From: Clostridia bacterium
Lineage (GTDB): Bacteria; Bacillota; Clostridia; Monoglobales; Monoglobaceae
Direction: 5' to 3'
Assembly (NCBI GenBank): GCA_017625185.1
Contig: JAGALN010000240.1
Span: forward strand, 1 to 5,974
Length of the DNA stretch: 5,974 bases
Below, in pieces: positions 1 through 5,256 of this stretch. The position numbers and the translations under genes are program-made. The notes below the pieces were generated by a model. That model had not been told where the DNA came from and ran no database searches. It saw only the letters and a program-made list of their open reading frames with translations. Within the stretch, counting starts at the first letter, position 1, and each line of letters begins with the position of its first letter.

Positions 1-20
1 AGTTTCACAGGATGTACCAT
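1..20 (-). CDS. Start of an unidentified leftward gene (truncated by window edge)
   Basis: Only the first codons are inside the window. An ATG at 20-18 on the minus strand opens a frame reading M-V-H-P-V-K before the edge. The start is chosen because GAGGTGAT, an eight-base match to the 3' end of 16S rRNA, lies seven bases upstream (28-35), and because a consensus promoter (234-262) points at it, giving a leader of about 205 nt. The same frame stays open upstream to a TAA near 89, so a start at the GTG inside the ribosome binding site or at a CTG further up is possible but less likely. The product cannot be named from six residues. The gene is divergent from the surface-protein gene at 375. 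Confidence 0.55.
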
Positions 21-131
21 AAAACCGATCACCTCATCTAAGAATTTATTAAAACTCTGCTTTTGTGCACCATTTTCAAGCAGATTATCTTATCCAATTT
101 TCGTTTGCAGAAATTCCCGGTCAAAAAGGTC

Positions 132-160
132 TTGCCAAGACGAAAAATCTGTGCTATACT
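132..160 (+). promoter_or_regulatory. SigA-type promoter, rightward
   Basis: TTGCCA (132-137) and TATACT (155-160) are separated by 17 bp, with TGC immediately before the -10 (extended -10). Each hexamer differs from consensus by one base. The predicted start is near 167, giving the surface-protein gene a leader of about 208 nt. It faces the leftward promoter at 234-262, so the two nascent transcripts would overlap over about 60 bp. The -10 lies inside an inverted repeat (141-176). Confidence 0.65.
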
Positions 161-176
161 ACAGTTACATTTTTCG
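141..176. promoter_or_regulatory. Bulged inverted repeat over the rightward -10 (candidate operator or RNA hairpin)
   Basis: CGAAAAAT (141-148) is the exact reverse complement of ATTTTTCG (169-176). Inside it, CTGT (149-152) pairs with ACAG (161-164), leaving TTAC (165-168) as a bulge and GCTATACT as the loop. The core CTGT-N2-TATA-N2-ACAG is a near-symmetrical 16-bp site centred on the -10 box of the rightward promoter, as an operator might be. In the leftward RNA the same bases would form a 12-bp stem in the leader. I do not recognise it as the site of a known regulator. Confidence 0.45.
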
Positions 177-233
177 TTTTTGCCCCACAGATGCCGAGAA
201 AGACGCATAATTTCTCATTATAAAGAGATAATT

Positions 234-262
234 ATTATATCACGCAAATTGGGGGTTGTCAA
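234..262 (-). promoter_or_regulatory. Consensus SigA promoter, leftward
   Basis: Read on the minus strand, TTGACA (262-257) and TATAAT (239-234) are separated by exactly 17 bp, and a TGA just before the -10 gives an extended -10. Both hexamers match the vegetative consensus perfectly. Transcription should start near 227 and run left towards the ATG at 20. This is the strongest promoter in the window. Its transcript crosses the rightward promoter at 132-160. Confidence 0.85.
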
Positions 263-287
263 GTGCTTTTTTCCCTGAAAATAGCAC
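263..287. repeat. Hairpin in the leader of the surface-protein gene
   Basis: GTGCT (263-267) pairs with AGCAC (283-287) and TTTT (269-272) with AAAA (278-281), with one T-T mismatch between them and a CCCTG loop. No T run follows on either strand, so it does not look like a terminator. It sits just behind the -35 of the leftward promoter and inside the longer rightward leader. Confidence 0.4.
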
Positions 288-303
288 GAAAAACGGATAT
301 ATT
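275..303 (+). promoter_or_regulatory. Possible second, weaker rightward promoter
   Basis: CTGAAA (275-280) and TATATT (298-303) are 17 bp apart, matching 4/6 and 5/6 consensus bases. It would start transcription near 310 and give the gene at 375 a short leader of about 65 nt. Unlike the promoter at 132-160, it would not run into the leftward promoter. It rests on hexamer matches only. Confidence 0.3.
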
Positions 304-312
304 CCATGATTT

Positions 313-353
313 TTTCGGCGATTTGTGCAAATTCTTGCTCTTTTTTGCCGAAA
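313..353 (+). promoter_or_regulatory. Stem-loop directly upstream of a ribosome binding site
   Basis: TTTCGGC (313-319) is the exact reverse complement of GCCGAAA (347-353). A second small palindrome, ATTTG-TG-CAAAT (321-332), lies in its loop. The stem ends five bases before the ribosome binding site at 359-365, so folding could affect translation of the gene at 375. No known riboswitch class is recognised. Confidence 0.35.
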
Positions 354-358
354 CAACG

Positions 359-365
359 AAAGGGA
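359..365 (+). promoter_or_regulatory. Ribosome binding site that sets the start at 375
   Basis: AAAGGGA lies nine bases before the ATG at 375. The upstream in-frame ATG at 306 has no comparable site, and its extension would add 23 residues before a clear signal peptide. The start at 375 is therefore preferred. Confidence 0.75.
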
Positions 366-374
366 TTGACTTTT

Positions 375-2999
375 ATGAAGCGATCAAACCGATATAGCAA
401 ACCTTTTTCCGCAGCGCTTCTGGCGCTTTTTGTTTTGTTGGGGCAGCTACCTGTATCGGCTGCTGTTCTGGGAAAACAAACCTCCATCAAAATCACCGAG
501 TATTCCCAGGGAACCGTTCTTTACAAGAGCACCTTTGATGACGGTTCGGTGGGGCAGCAGACTGAGCACTATGTGGCATACACACCCAACCCGGATATTA
601 CTCCCATTATTACAAACGGCACCTCGGTCTACGGAAAACGGACTCTCACCCAGGCGAACCAGAACTTAACCAGCCAGGGTATCCGGAGCGCCATCGGGAT
701 GAACGGAGACTTCTTCTCCCTCCAGACGGGAGTTCCCATGAGCAACCTCATCATGGAAAAACGGGTGATTTCCAAGGATGCCGGCTGGCTTTCCGCCATT
801 GGCTTCCGGGAGGACGGCACTGCCTTTATGGGCACCCTACCCATCTCCACCAACATCAACACCGAACTTGGCAGTATCCCGGTGGAATGTATCAACAAAT
901 ACCGACAGCCCTACGCCCTCTATCTCTTTACCAAAGACTTCGGGGAGAGCACCTATGCAGAGGACCCGGGCATCAATATCGTTTTAAAACCCAAAACTGA
1001 TATCATTACATTGAATAGCTCCATTACCGCTGTGGTAGAATCGGTCACCGCCGACGAAGGCACCGTTGCCATTCCCGAAGGAAAATGGGTTCTTAGTGTA
1101 TCCGACGCGGCGGATCAAACCATTAAGGACCGGATTGCCACCCTGACTCCCGGCACCAAGGTTACGGTGGATACCAAGGACGCAGGAAACGACCCCCGCT
1201 GGGAAACGGCAGTCTATGCCATGGGTAACACCGGCGGCAAATTACTGACAAACGGAGAACTTGACTTTACTGACGAAGGGGCGGCGCCCCGGAGTGCCAT
1301 CGGCATCAAAAAGGATGGTACCATCATCTTCTACACCCTCGACGGCCGCCAAACCGGCTATAGCTACGGTGCCCGGAAGGAAACGGTTGCCAAACGTCTT
1401 TTGGAGCTTGGTTGTGTAGATGCCATCAATTTGGACGGTGGCGGCTCCACCACTTTAGGCGGAGTTCTGCCAGGAACCACCGATTTTCGGGTTATCAACT
1501 CTCCCTCCGAGGGCAGGCAGCGAAGCTGTGCCAATTTCTTCTTCTTAAAGAAGAATAACGCCCCCTCTGGCGTTCCCTATCGGCTGACGGTTTCCCATTG
1601 GGGTCAACCGGTTCTCTCCGGTGCCTCGGTGCAACTGACGGCAGATGCCATCGACAATTCCTACGGGCCTGCCAAAACTCCGGCGGATATCACTTATACC
1701 TTAACCGATGATGCCGATACTCCCTCTCCGGACGGATTGAAAACTGAAGTGACCGAAAGCGGTCTGGTTACAGTTCGGGGGAATGGCGATGTCTACATCA
1801 AAGCAGAGGGTGGCGGCGTTTCAGGAAGCACCATGCTCCGTGCCGTTGCCACTCCGGAGGAAATCCGGGTCTTTGATACAGAAACCGGCGATGCCGTCAC
1901 CGAGCTGGTGGTGGAACCGGGGCAGGAACTTACCTTCTCTGCTACTGCCTACTGGGGCAGGGAAAAGATGATTGTCAAAAACGACAGCTTCACCTGGCGA
2001 CTGGTCAGCGAAGACAGGAGCATCGGGAAGATTACCAAGGACGGAAAGTTTACCGCAAGCGGAAACAGCGGTGCCATGGGCACCCTGGCGGTCAATGCAG
2101 GACTCTGCACCAAGGAGATTCCGGTACGGATTCGCTTAAACGACGAAATCCCCGAGGATGTACCCCGGCCAGTGATTTACGGGCAGATTATCAGTCAGGG
2201 TCTTTCCGCCTCCATCTCCTGCGAGAATAGCCGGGTTCCGGTGGAAAATATTCAGCTTTATTTAGACGGCAAACCGGTGGCATTTAACTATACCAAGTCC
2301 GGCATCCTAACCTACATTATGCCGGAGGAGCTTGCCGGGGAATACCACCGTCTGGTTCTGGTGGCAACGGCAGAAAACGGTGCTGCCGCTATCGCTGGTT
2401 ATGATTGGGGCAGTCCTGCCCTTTGCGCAAACCCCTTCCCGGACACCAAAACCCATTGGGCACGGGATATCATCAGCTATATGGCAGCGTGCAACGTCGT
2501 TACCGGCAGCAGTGAGGACGGCAGCCTGACCAACCTGGTTTTCAAGCCGGACGACAATATGACCCGTACCGAGTTTGCCATTATGCTTTGCAATTACCTG
2601 AATCTGGACACCGCCAAGTACCAGAACACCACCCTTCCCTTTACCGACACCGCTGAGATTCCCTGGTGGGCACTCTCCCGGGTCAAGGCAGTCTATGCTT
2701 TGGGTCTTATGAAAGGTCAGCTTACCGACTATGGCGTGGAATTCAAACCCAATGACAATATCAAGCGGATGGAATATGCCATTTCGGTACAACGATTGTT
2801 GCCAATCGGTCTTGCCGGAGCGCCCATTACCGCTTTGGATGCTGAAGAGATTCCTTTCTGGGCAAAGGAGAGCATGAAGGTCGCCACCGCCCAGGGCATT
2901 CTATCCGGATACCCAGACGGCACCTTAAAACCCTCCCGCAGCGTCACCCGTGCCGAGGCTGTGAAGATTCTCCACACGGTATTTGGCGTAGGGAAGTAA
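375..2999 (+). CDS. Secreted phosphodiester glycosidase (NAGPA domain) with Ig-like domains and three SLH repeats
   Basis: The product has 874 residues from the ATG at 375. Residues 1-29 form a signal peptide: basic MKRSNRYSK, a hydrophobic stretch and a VSA-A cleavage site. Residues about 105-392 match the NAGPA family, which cleaves sugar-phosphodiester bonds; landmarks are GMNGDFF (108-114), YAMGNTGG (281-288), DGRQTGYSYG (323-332) and NLDGGGSTT (352-360). Residues about 400-587 resemble two bacterial Ig-like domains, and 598-680 a third beta-rich domain. Three SLH repeats follow (about 686-742, 754-810, 822-870), which in the family bind pyruvylated cell-wall polymer. The usual TRAE motif is intact only in the third (TRAE); the first has TRTE and the second KRME. 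A wall-anchored extracellular enzyme is inferred; the substrate cannot be read from sequence. It is a single gene ending at a strong terminator, with no operon partner visible. Confidence 0.9.
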   Translation: MKRSNRYSKPFSAALLALFVLLGQLPVSAAVLGKQTSIKITEYSQGTVLYKSTFDDGSVGQQTEHYVAYTPNPDITPIITNGTSVYGKRTLTQANQNLTSQGIRSAIGMNGDFFSLQTGVPMSNLIMEKRVISKDAGWLSAIGFREDGTAFMGTLPISTNINTELGSIPVECINKYRQPYALYLFTKDFGESTYAEDPGINIVLKPKTDIITLNSSITAVVESVTADEGTVAIPEGKWVLSVSDAADQTIKDRIATLTPGTKVTVDTKDAGNDPRWETAVYAMGNTGGKLLTNGELDFTDEGAAPRSAIGIKKDGTIIFYTLDGRQTGYSYGARKETVAKRLLELGCVDAINLDGGGSTTLGGVLPGTTDFRVINSPSEGRQRSCANFFFLKKNNAPSGVPYRLTVSHWGQPVLSGASVQLTADAIDNSYGPAKTPADITYTLTDDADTPSPDGLKTEVTESGLVTVRGNGDVYIKAEGGGVSGSTMLRAVATPEEIRVFDTETGDAVTELVVEPGQELTFSATAYWGREKMIVKNDSFTWRLVSEDRSIGKITKDGKFTASGNSGAMGTLAVNAGLCTKEIPVRIRLNDEIPEDVPRPVIYGQIISQGLSASISCENSRVPVENIQLYLDGKPVAFNYTKSGILTYIMPEELAGEYHRLVLVATAENGAAAIAGYDWGSPALCANPFPDTKTHWARDIISYMAACNVVTGSSEDGSLTNLVFKPDDNMTRTEFAIMLCNYLNLDTAKYQNTTLPFTDTAEIPWWALSRVKAVYALGLMKGQLTDYGVEFKPNDNIKRMEYAISVQRLLPIGLAGAPITALDAEEIPFWAKESMKVATAQGILSGYPDGTLKPSRSVTRAEAVKILHTVFGVGK

Positions 3000-3049
3000 A
3001 ATACAGAATAAAAAAGAATACCCTATGCAGAATATGCTTAAGGATAGTC

Positions 3050-3083
3050 AAAGCGCAGAAACACAAGTGTTTCTGCGCTTTTC
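3050..3083. terminator. Strong hairpin terminator, possibly bidirectional
   Basis: GCGCAGAAACAC (3053-3064) is the exact reverse complement of GTGTTTCTGCGC (3067-3078), and flanking AAA and TTT extend the stem to 15 bp. Rightwards it ends in TTTTC, 50 bp after the stop of the surface-protein gene. Leftwards it ends in only TTT, so it may also stop transcripts from the mscL unit. The T tract is short but the stem is very stable. Confidence 0.8.
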
Positions 3084-3126
3084 GTATACCAATATAAGCT
3101 TTCTTCTTTTTGCCAGACCCCGCTCT

Positions 3127-3213
3127 GCTCACCTAGCCCCAGCGCCACTTCGCCCCCTTCGGGGGCATCAGCAAAAGGGGCGATAGCCCCTTTTGAAACC
3201 CCGTCTTGTGAGC
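3127..3213. repeat. Small two-hairpin element with short terminal inverted repeats
   Basis: GCTCAC (3127-3132) and GTGAGC (3208-3213) bound an 87-bp stretch with two strong hairpins. The first is GCCCCC-TTC-GGGGGC (3152-3166). The second is a perfect 10-bp stem, CAAAAGGGGC / GCCCCTTTTG, with a GATA loop (3172-3195). No protein is plausible here. The compact shape suggests a non-autonomous palindromic repeat of the REP or MITE kind rather than one gene's terminator. Only one copy of this exact type is in the window, so mobility is inferred. Confidence 0.5.
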
Positions 3214-3222
3214 CAAATTGAG

Positions 3223-3271
3223 CGTTTCCATTGTAGGAAACGGTGTCCTCGACATCCCCCAAGGACCGTCC
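3223..3271 (+). repeat. Palindromic repeat unit E (TTGTAGG head)
   Basis: CGTTTCC (3223-3229) pairs perfectly with GGAAACG (3236-3242), with ATTGTA as the loop. The sequence CATTGTAGG (3229-3237) is also found at the heads of the units at 5093-5103 and 5192-5202, on the opposite strand there. A second imperfect stem joins CGGTGTCCT (3241-3249) to AGGACCG (3262-3268), with a two-base bulge. No coding region is present. The unit lies just downstream of the last gene of the mscL unit. Confidence 0.5.
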
Positions 3272-3302
3272 TTTTCCGCACATCCGCTAGGAGGTTTCTT
3301 CA

Positions 3303-3755
3303 TTACTCTTGTGGACCCAGATACTCGGAACTGTCAAAACCAAGAATCAACACAAAAATGGTGGATAGGAAAACCAATCCTGCTGCAAAGCCGCTGCCGT
3401 GGCCAAATGCCCTGGACAGCTTCACATAGAGCAAAATCTCAATGATGACTGCCAGAATACCGGTAATAAAGCTAAAGACTACTCCGGCTACCGGAATCCA
3501 GGAAAGCAACAGATTGAGAGCAGCTAACCCTAGGAGAACCCAGAAGGGCTTGGTATCCCAGGCGATTCGATAGAGTATGTAGTCAGAATACACCGGGATA
3601 ATGGATTTCCAACCTTGCTCGCCTGCCTTTTCGAAAATTTTCCAGTAAGCTACAACTTGCAGAACCCATAAAACAAGGATAACAATGGCGTAAACCGCCA
3701 TCATTGCTCCCATACCTGCCGCCATGGCAGGAGGCACTGTATTGATTTGATTCAT
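3303..3755 (-). CDS. Small multi-pass membrane protein, DUF5684-like
   Basis: The product has 150 residues. The ATG at 3755 is preceded by a perfect AGGAGG (3768-3763) seven bases away. Hydrophobic segments lie at about 17-38, 70-90, 92-112 and 122-140, suggesting three or four membrane spans. Conserved-looking blocks are FEKAGEQGWKSIIPVYSDY (41-59), after the first span, and LSRAFGHGSGF (113-123) with ILGFDSSEYLGP (137-148) at the end. These match my memory of DUF5684, a family of unknown function, often of small Firmicutes membrane proteins. The gene starts 20 bp after the stop of mscL on the same strand with no promoter between, so the two are probably co-transcribed. Location in the cytoplasmic membrane is well supported; the function is unknown. 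Confidence 0.85.
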   Translation of the reverse strand: MNQINTVPPAMAAGMGAMMAVYAIVILVLWVLQVVAYWKIFEKAGEQGWKSIIPVYSDYILYRIAWDTKPFWVLLGLAALNLLLSWIPVAGVVFSFITGILAVIIEILLYVKLSRAFGHGSGFAAGLVFLSTIFVLILGFDSSEYLGPQE

Positions 3756-3775
3756 AACAAATCCTCCTTTTCTTT

Positions 3776-4186
3776 TTACGCATTCAGCTCAGAAGTGCAG
3801 TTGGGGCAACGGGTTGCCTCGATGGCAATTTCGCTGCAGCAGTAGGGGCACTTCTTGGTGGTAGGTGCCGCCTCCGGCTCCGGCTTCTTGGTCAGGTCAG
3901 TTACCCGGGCGATAGCCTTAACCAGCAGGAAGATAATGAACGCCATAATCAAAAAGTCAATCACAGTGGTAATGAATGTACCGTACCGAATTTCCACCTC
4001 GCCAATCTTCCAAATCAGGTTTTCAAAGTTAGCACCGCCAAACAATCCCAGCAGAGGAGTAATCATATCCCCAACCAAGGATGCCACGATTTTCTGGAAA
4101 GCACCGCCGATGATAACGCCGACTGCCAAATCCATCACATTGCCCCGGGCAATGAACGCCTTAAACTCTCCCAAAAATTTTTTCAT
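3776..4186 (-). CDS. mscL: Large-conductance mechanosensitive channel MscL with C-terminal zinc ribbon
   Basis: The product has 136 residues and matches MscL along its core. MscL is a homopentameric membrane channel that opens under membrane tension and releases solutes during osmotic downshock. The N-terminal helix and first span carry the family signature, [20 protein letters not shown] (8-27) continuing to TPLLG; the second span is at about 69-92. In place of the usual charged C-terminal helix, a short linker leads to CPYC (113-116) and CPNC (127-130), a four-cysteine zinc ribbon; C117 is an extra cysteine. I recall such ribbons on other clostridial MscL proteins, so it is a lineage variant rather than a fresh fusion. 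The ATG at 4186 has GAGGTGA six bases upstream. A promoter at 4211-4239 drives the gene and probably the membrane-protein gene downstream. Confidence 0.96.
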   Translation of the reverse strand: MKKFLGEFKAFIARGNVMDLAVGVIIGGAFQKIVASLVGDMITPLLGLFGGANFENLIWKIGEVEIRYGTFITTVIDFLIMAFIIFLLVKAIARVTDLTKKPEPEAAPTTKKCPYCCSEIAIEATRCPNCTSELNA

Positions 4187-4210
4187 TTGTTTTCACCTCA
4201 TTTCTTTTTT

Positions 4211-4239
4211 ATTTTATCACATTATATTTCGTTTTTCAA
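4211..4239 (-). promoter_or_regulatory. SigA-type promoter for mscL and the downstream gene
   Basis: On the minus strand, TTGAAA (4239-4234) and TAAAAT (4216-4211) are 17 bp apart, with TGA before the -10. Each hexamer differs from consensus by one base. The start near 4204 gives a leader of about 18 nt that still contains the ribosome binding site (4199-4193). An overlapping TATAAT at 4221-4226 has no good -35. Confidence 0.7.
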
Positions 4240-4301
4240 TACAAGGTAGGGAAAAGATGTACTGCTTGGAGGGATACATTTTTTCGTTTTCGGGTGATTC
4301 G

Positions 4302-4316
4302 GGGATATCCCTACAA
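4302..4316 (-). repeat. Palindromic repeat unit F, overlapping the methyltransferase stop codon
   Basis: On the minus strand the sequence TTGTAGGG (4316-4309) runs into the perfect palindrome GGGATATCCC (4311-4302). The TTGTAGGG head matches that of the units at 5093-5202. Here TTG is the last codon of the methyltransferase and TAG its stop. The unit is short and the match could be partly chance, so it is the weakest member of the family. Confidence 0.4.
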
Positions 4317-5054
4317 CGTTTCCCGCCGGACTACCACAAAAACTCGCTCCGAATCCGGTTTTGCAGGTTCAAAACTCAGGTTATCGAAGACTCCCAGACA
4401 GATTAATCCGCACTCGGCAATTGCCTGCTTGACCTCTTCGACAGAATAGGCTCTTTCCTCCTGATACTCGTCCTGACGGGTATAGGTGCCATCCTCGTTC
4501 TTTAAGAAAAAGTTCAGGTCAAAGTAGCAGATATCCTCCCCTTCATCAAACTCGTTGCTCCAGGCACAGTATCCGTCCTCGGTGTCATAGACAAAGGTTC
4601 TGCCATCCAGCACCTCTTTGTACTTATACTCGGTATTCAAATCAAAGATGAAGATGCCGCCCGGGTCAAGGTAATAATGGAGTAATTTCAGCATCCTCGC
4701 CAGTTGCCCATCCTCGGTTAGGTAGTTCACCCCGTCCAAGGCACAGACCATGGCGCCCACCGTGCCATAGAGTTCAAACTCGGTCATGTCCTGATGGAGA
4801 AACAGAATCTCTTTTCCCTGCTCCCTCGCCTTTTCCATGGCGATTTCCAGCATCTCGGGAGAGGCATCAAGTCCTATCATGTCATATCCCCGCTCCGCCA
4901 GTTCTAACGTGATATTCCCTGTACCGCAGCCTAAATCCAGCACCAGCTCCGGCTGGACACAGAACCGCTCAAATATCGACTCATAATAATCGACAAATTC
5001 TTTATAATTAATTTCCTGCATCTGGTCATAGACCTGGGATAGAATATGATACAT
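4311..5054 (-). CDS. Class I SAM-dependent methyltransferase, YqeM-like
   Basis: The product has 247 residues, about the length of Bacillus subtilis YqeM, which it resembles from memory throughout. The Rossmann-type SAM-binding core is clear: motif I VLDLGCGTGN (38-47), the acidic loop GLDASPEML (61-69), FLHQDMTEF (85-93) and the later strand PGGIFIFDLN (131-140). The C-terminal half, with WSNEFDEGEDICYFDLNFF (165-183), is the YqeM-type substrate region. It is a cytoplasmic enzyme; the methyl acceptor is unknown. The frame is open to 5213, but the ATG at 5054 is chosen because AGGAGG lies seven bases upstream and the extension would translate palindromic repeats. No clear promoter is seen in the 198-bp gap after pcrA, so it may be read through from there. 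The TAG stop falls inside a repeat-like palindrome. Confidence 0.9.
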   Translation of the reverse strand: MYHILSQVYDQMQEINYKEFVDYYESIFERFCVQPELVLDLGCGTGNITLELAERGYDMIGLDASPEMLEIAMEKAREQGKEILFLHQDMTEFELYGTVGAMVCALDGVNYLTEDGQLARMLKLLHYYLDPGGIFIFDLNTEYKYKEVLDGRTFVYDTEDGYCAWSNEFDEGEDICYFDLNFFLKNEDGTYTRQDEYQEERAYSVEEVKQAIAECGLICLGVFDNLSFEPAKPDSERVFVVVRRETL

Positions 5055-5060
5055 GGCGAT

Positions 5061-5067
5061 ACCTCCT
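5061..5067 (-). promoter_or_regulatory. Ribosome binding site that sets the methyltransferase start
   Basis: AGGAGGT on the minus strand lies six to seven bases before the ATG at 5054. It decides against a longer reading from 5213, whose 53 extra residues come from the repeat units at 5077-5202. Confidence 0.85.
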
Positions 5068-5076
5068 TTTGAAACA

Positions 5077-5103
5077 GGCAATTCGTGAATTGCCCCTACA
5101 ATG
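5077..5103 (-). repeat. Palindromic repeat unit A
   Basis: GGCAATTC (5077-5084) and GAATTGCC (5087-5094) form a perfect 8-bp stem with a two-base centre, followed by CCTACAATG. On the minus strand it reads CATTGTAGGGG, then the stem. The 19 bp at 5093-5111 match 5192-5210 of unit C at 17 positions, showing common descent of the head and flank. Confidence 0.7.
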
Positions 5104-5120
5104 AATATCCATGTGGGTTG

Positions 5121-5149
5121 GTTGTAGGGGTGGGGTTCTATCCCCGCCC
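5121..5149 (+). repeat. Palindromic repeat unit B
   Basis: The head GTTGTAGGGG (5121-5130) is on the plus strand, opposite to its neighbours. It leads into the stem GGGTGGGG (5128-5135) / CCCCGCCC (5142-5149), which has one G-T pair and a TTCTAT loop. The stem sequence differs entirely from unit A while the head is kept. Confidence 0.65.
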
Positions 5150-5172
5150 GCATTCCAATGTGTAATATCATC

Positions 5173-5202
5173 GGGAGGGCATGGAAACCCTCCCCTACAA
5201 TG
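5173..5202 (-). repeat. Palindromic repeat unit C
   Basis: GGGAGGG (5173-5179) pairs with CCCTCCC (5188-5194) around an eight-base loop, and CCCCTACAATG (5192-5202) closes the unit. On the minus strand it begins CATTGTAGGGG, identical to unit A, but with a third kind of stem. Confidence 0.7.
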
Positions 5203-5232
5203 GTTATCCACAATGTTTTTCGCTATGGGAAC

Positions 5233-5256
5233 GGGCGATTCGTAAATCGCCCTTAC
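5233..5256 (-). repeat. Palindromic repeat unit D, abutting the pcrA stop codon
   Basis: GGGCGATT (5233-5240) and AATCGCCC (5245-5252) form a perfect 8-bp stem with a four-base loop. On the minus strand it begins GTAAGGGCGATT, a diverged form of the TTGTAGGGG head, and its TAA is the pcrA stop codon. The stem resembles unit A (GGCAATTC against GGCGATTC). No T run follows, so it is not a typical terminator. Confidence 0.6.

Noticed and set aside
306..374. Extending the surface-protein gene to the in-frame ATG at 306
   Set aside because: No ribosome binding site precedes it, and it would put 23 non-signal residues, encoded by leader hairpins, before a normal signal peptide that begins at 375.
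167..374. Riboswitch (for example c-di-GMP type) in the surface-protein leader
   Set aside because: The conserved cores I know are not visible; only generic hairpins are present.
2307..2792. 161-codon open frame on the minus strand
   Set aside because: It is antisense to the SLH repeats of the surface protein, has no ribosome binding site, and encodes nothing recognisable.
3038..3283. Small minus-strand frame of 81 codons between the convergent genes
   Set aside because: It consists of the terminator and the hairpin elements, and lacks a ribosome binding site.
4252..4285. Rightward terminator formed by ATGTA / TACAT followed by six T
   Set aside because: The stem is only five AT-rich pairs and no rightward gene needs it.
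3855..4406. 183-codon open frame on the plus strand
   Set aside because: It is antisense to mscL and the end of the methyltransferase, both of which have clear family motifs.
5077..5256. CRISPR array
   Set aside because: Units differ in stem sequence and orientation, spacing is irregular, and there are no identical 25-40 bp repeats or cas genes.
5233..5256. Intrinsic terminator of pcrA
   Set aside because: The stem is good but no T run follows on the coding strand, and the sequence fits the repeat family better.
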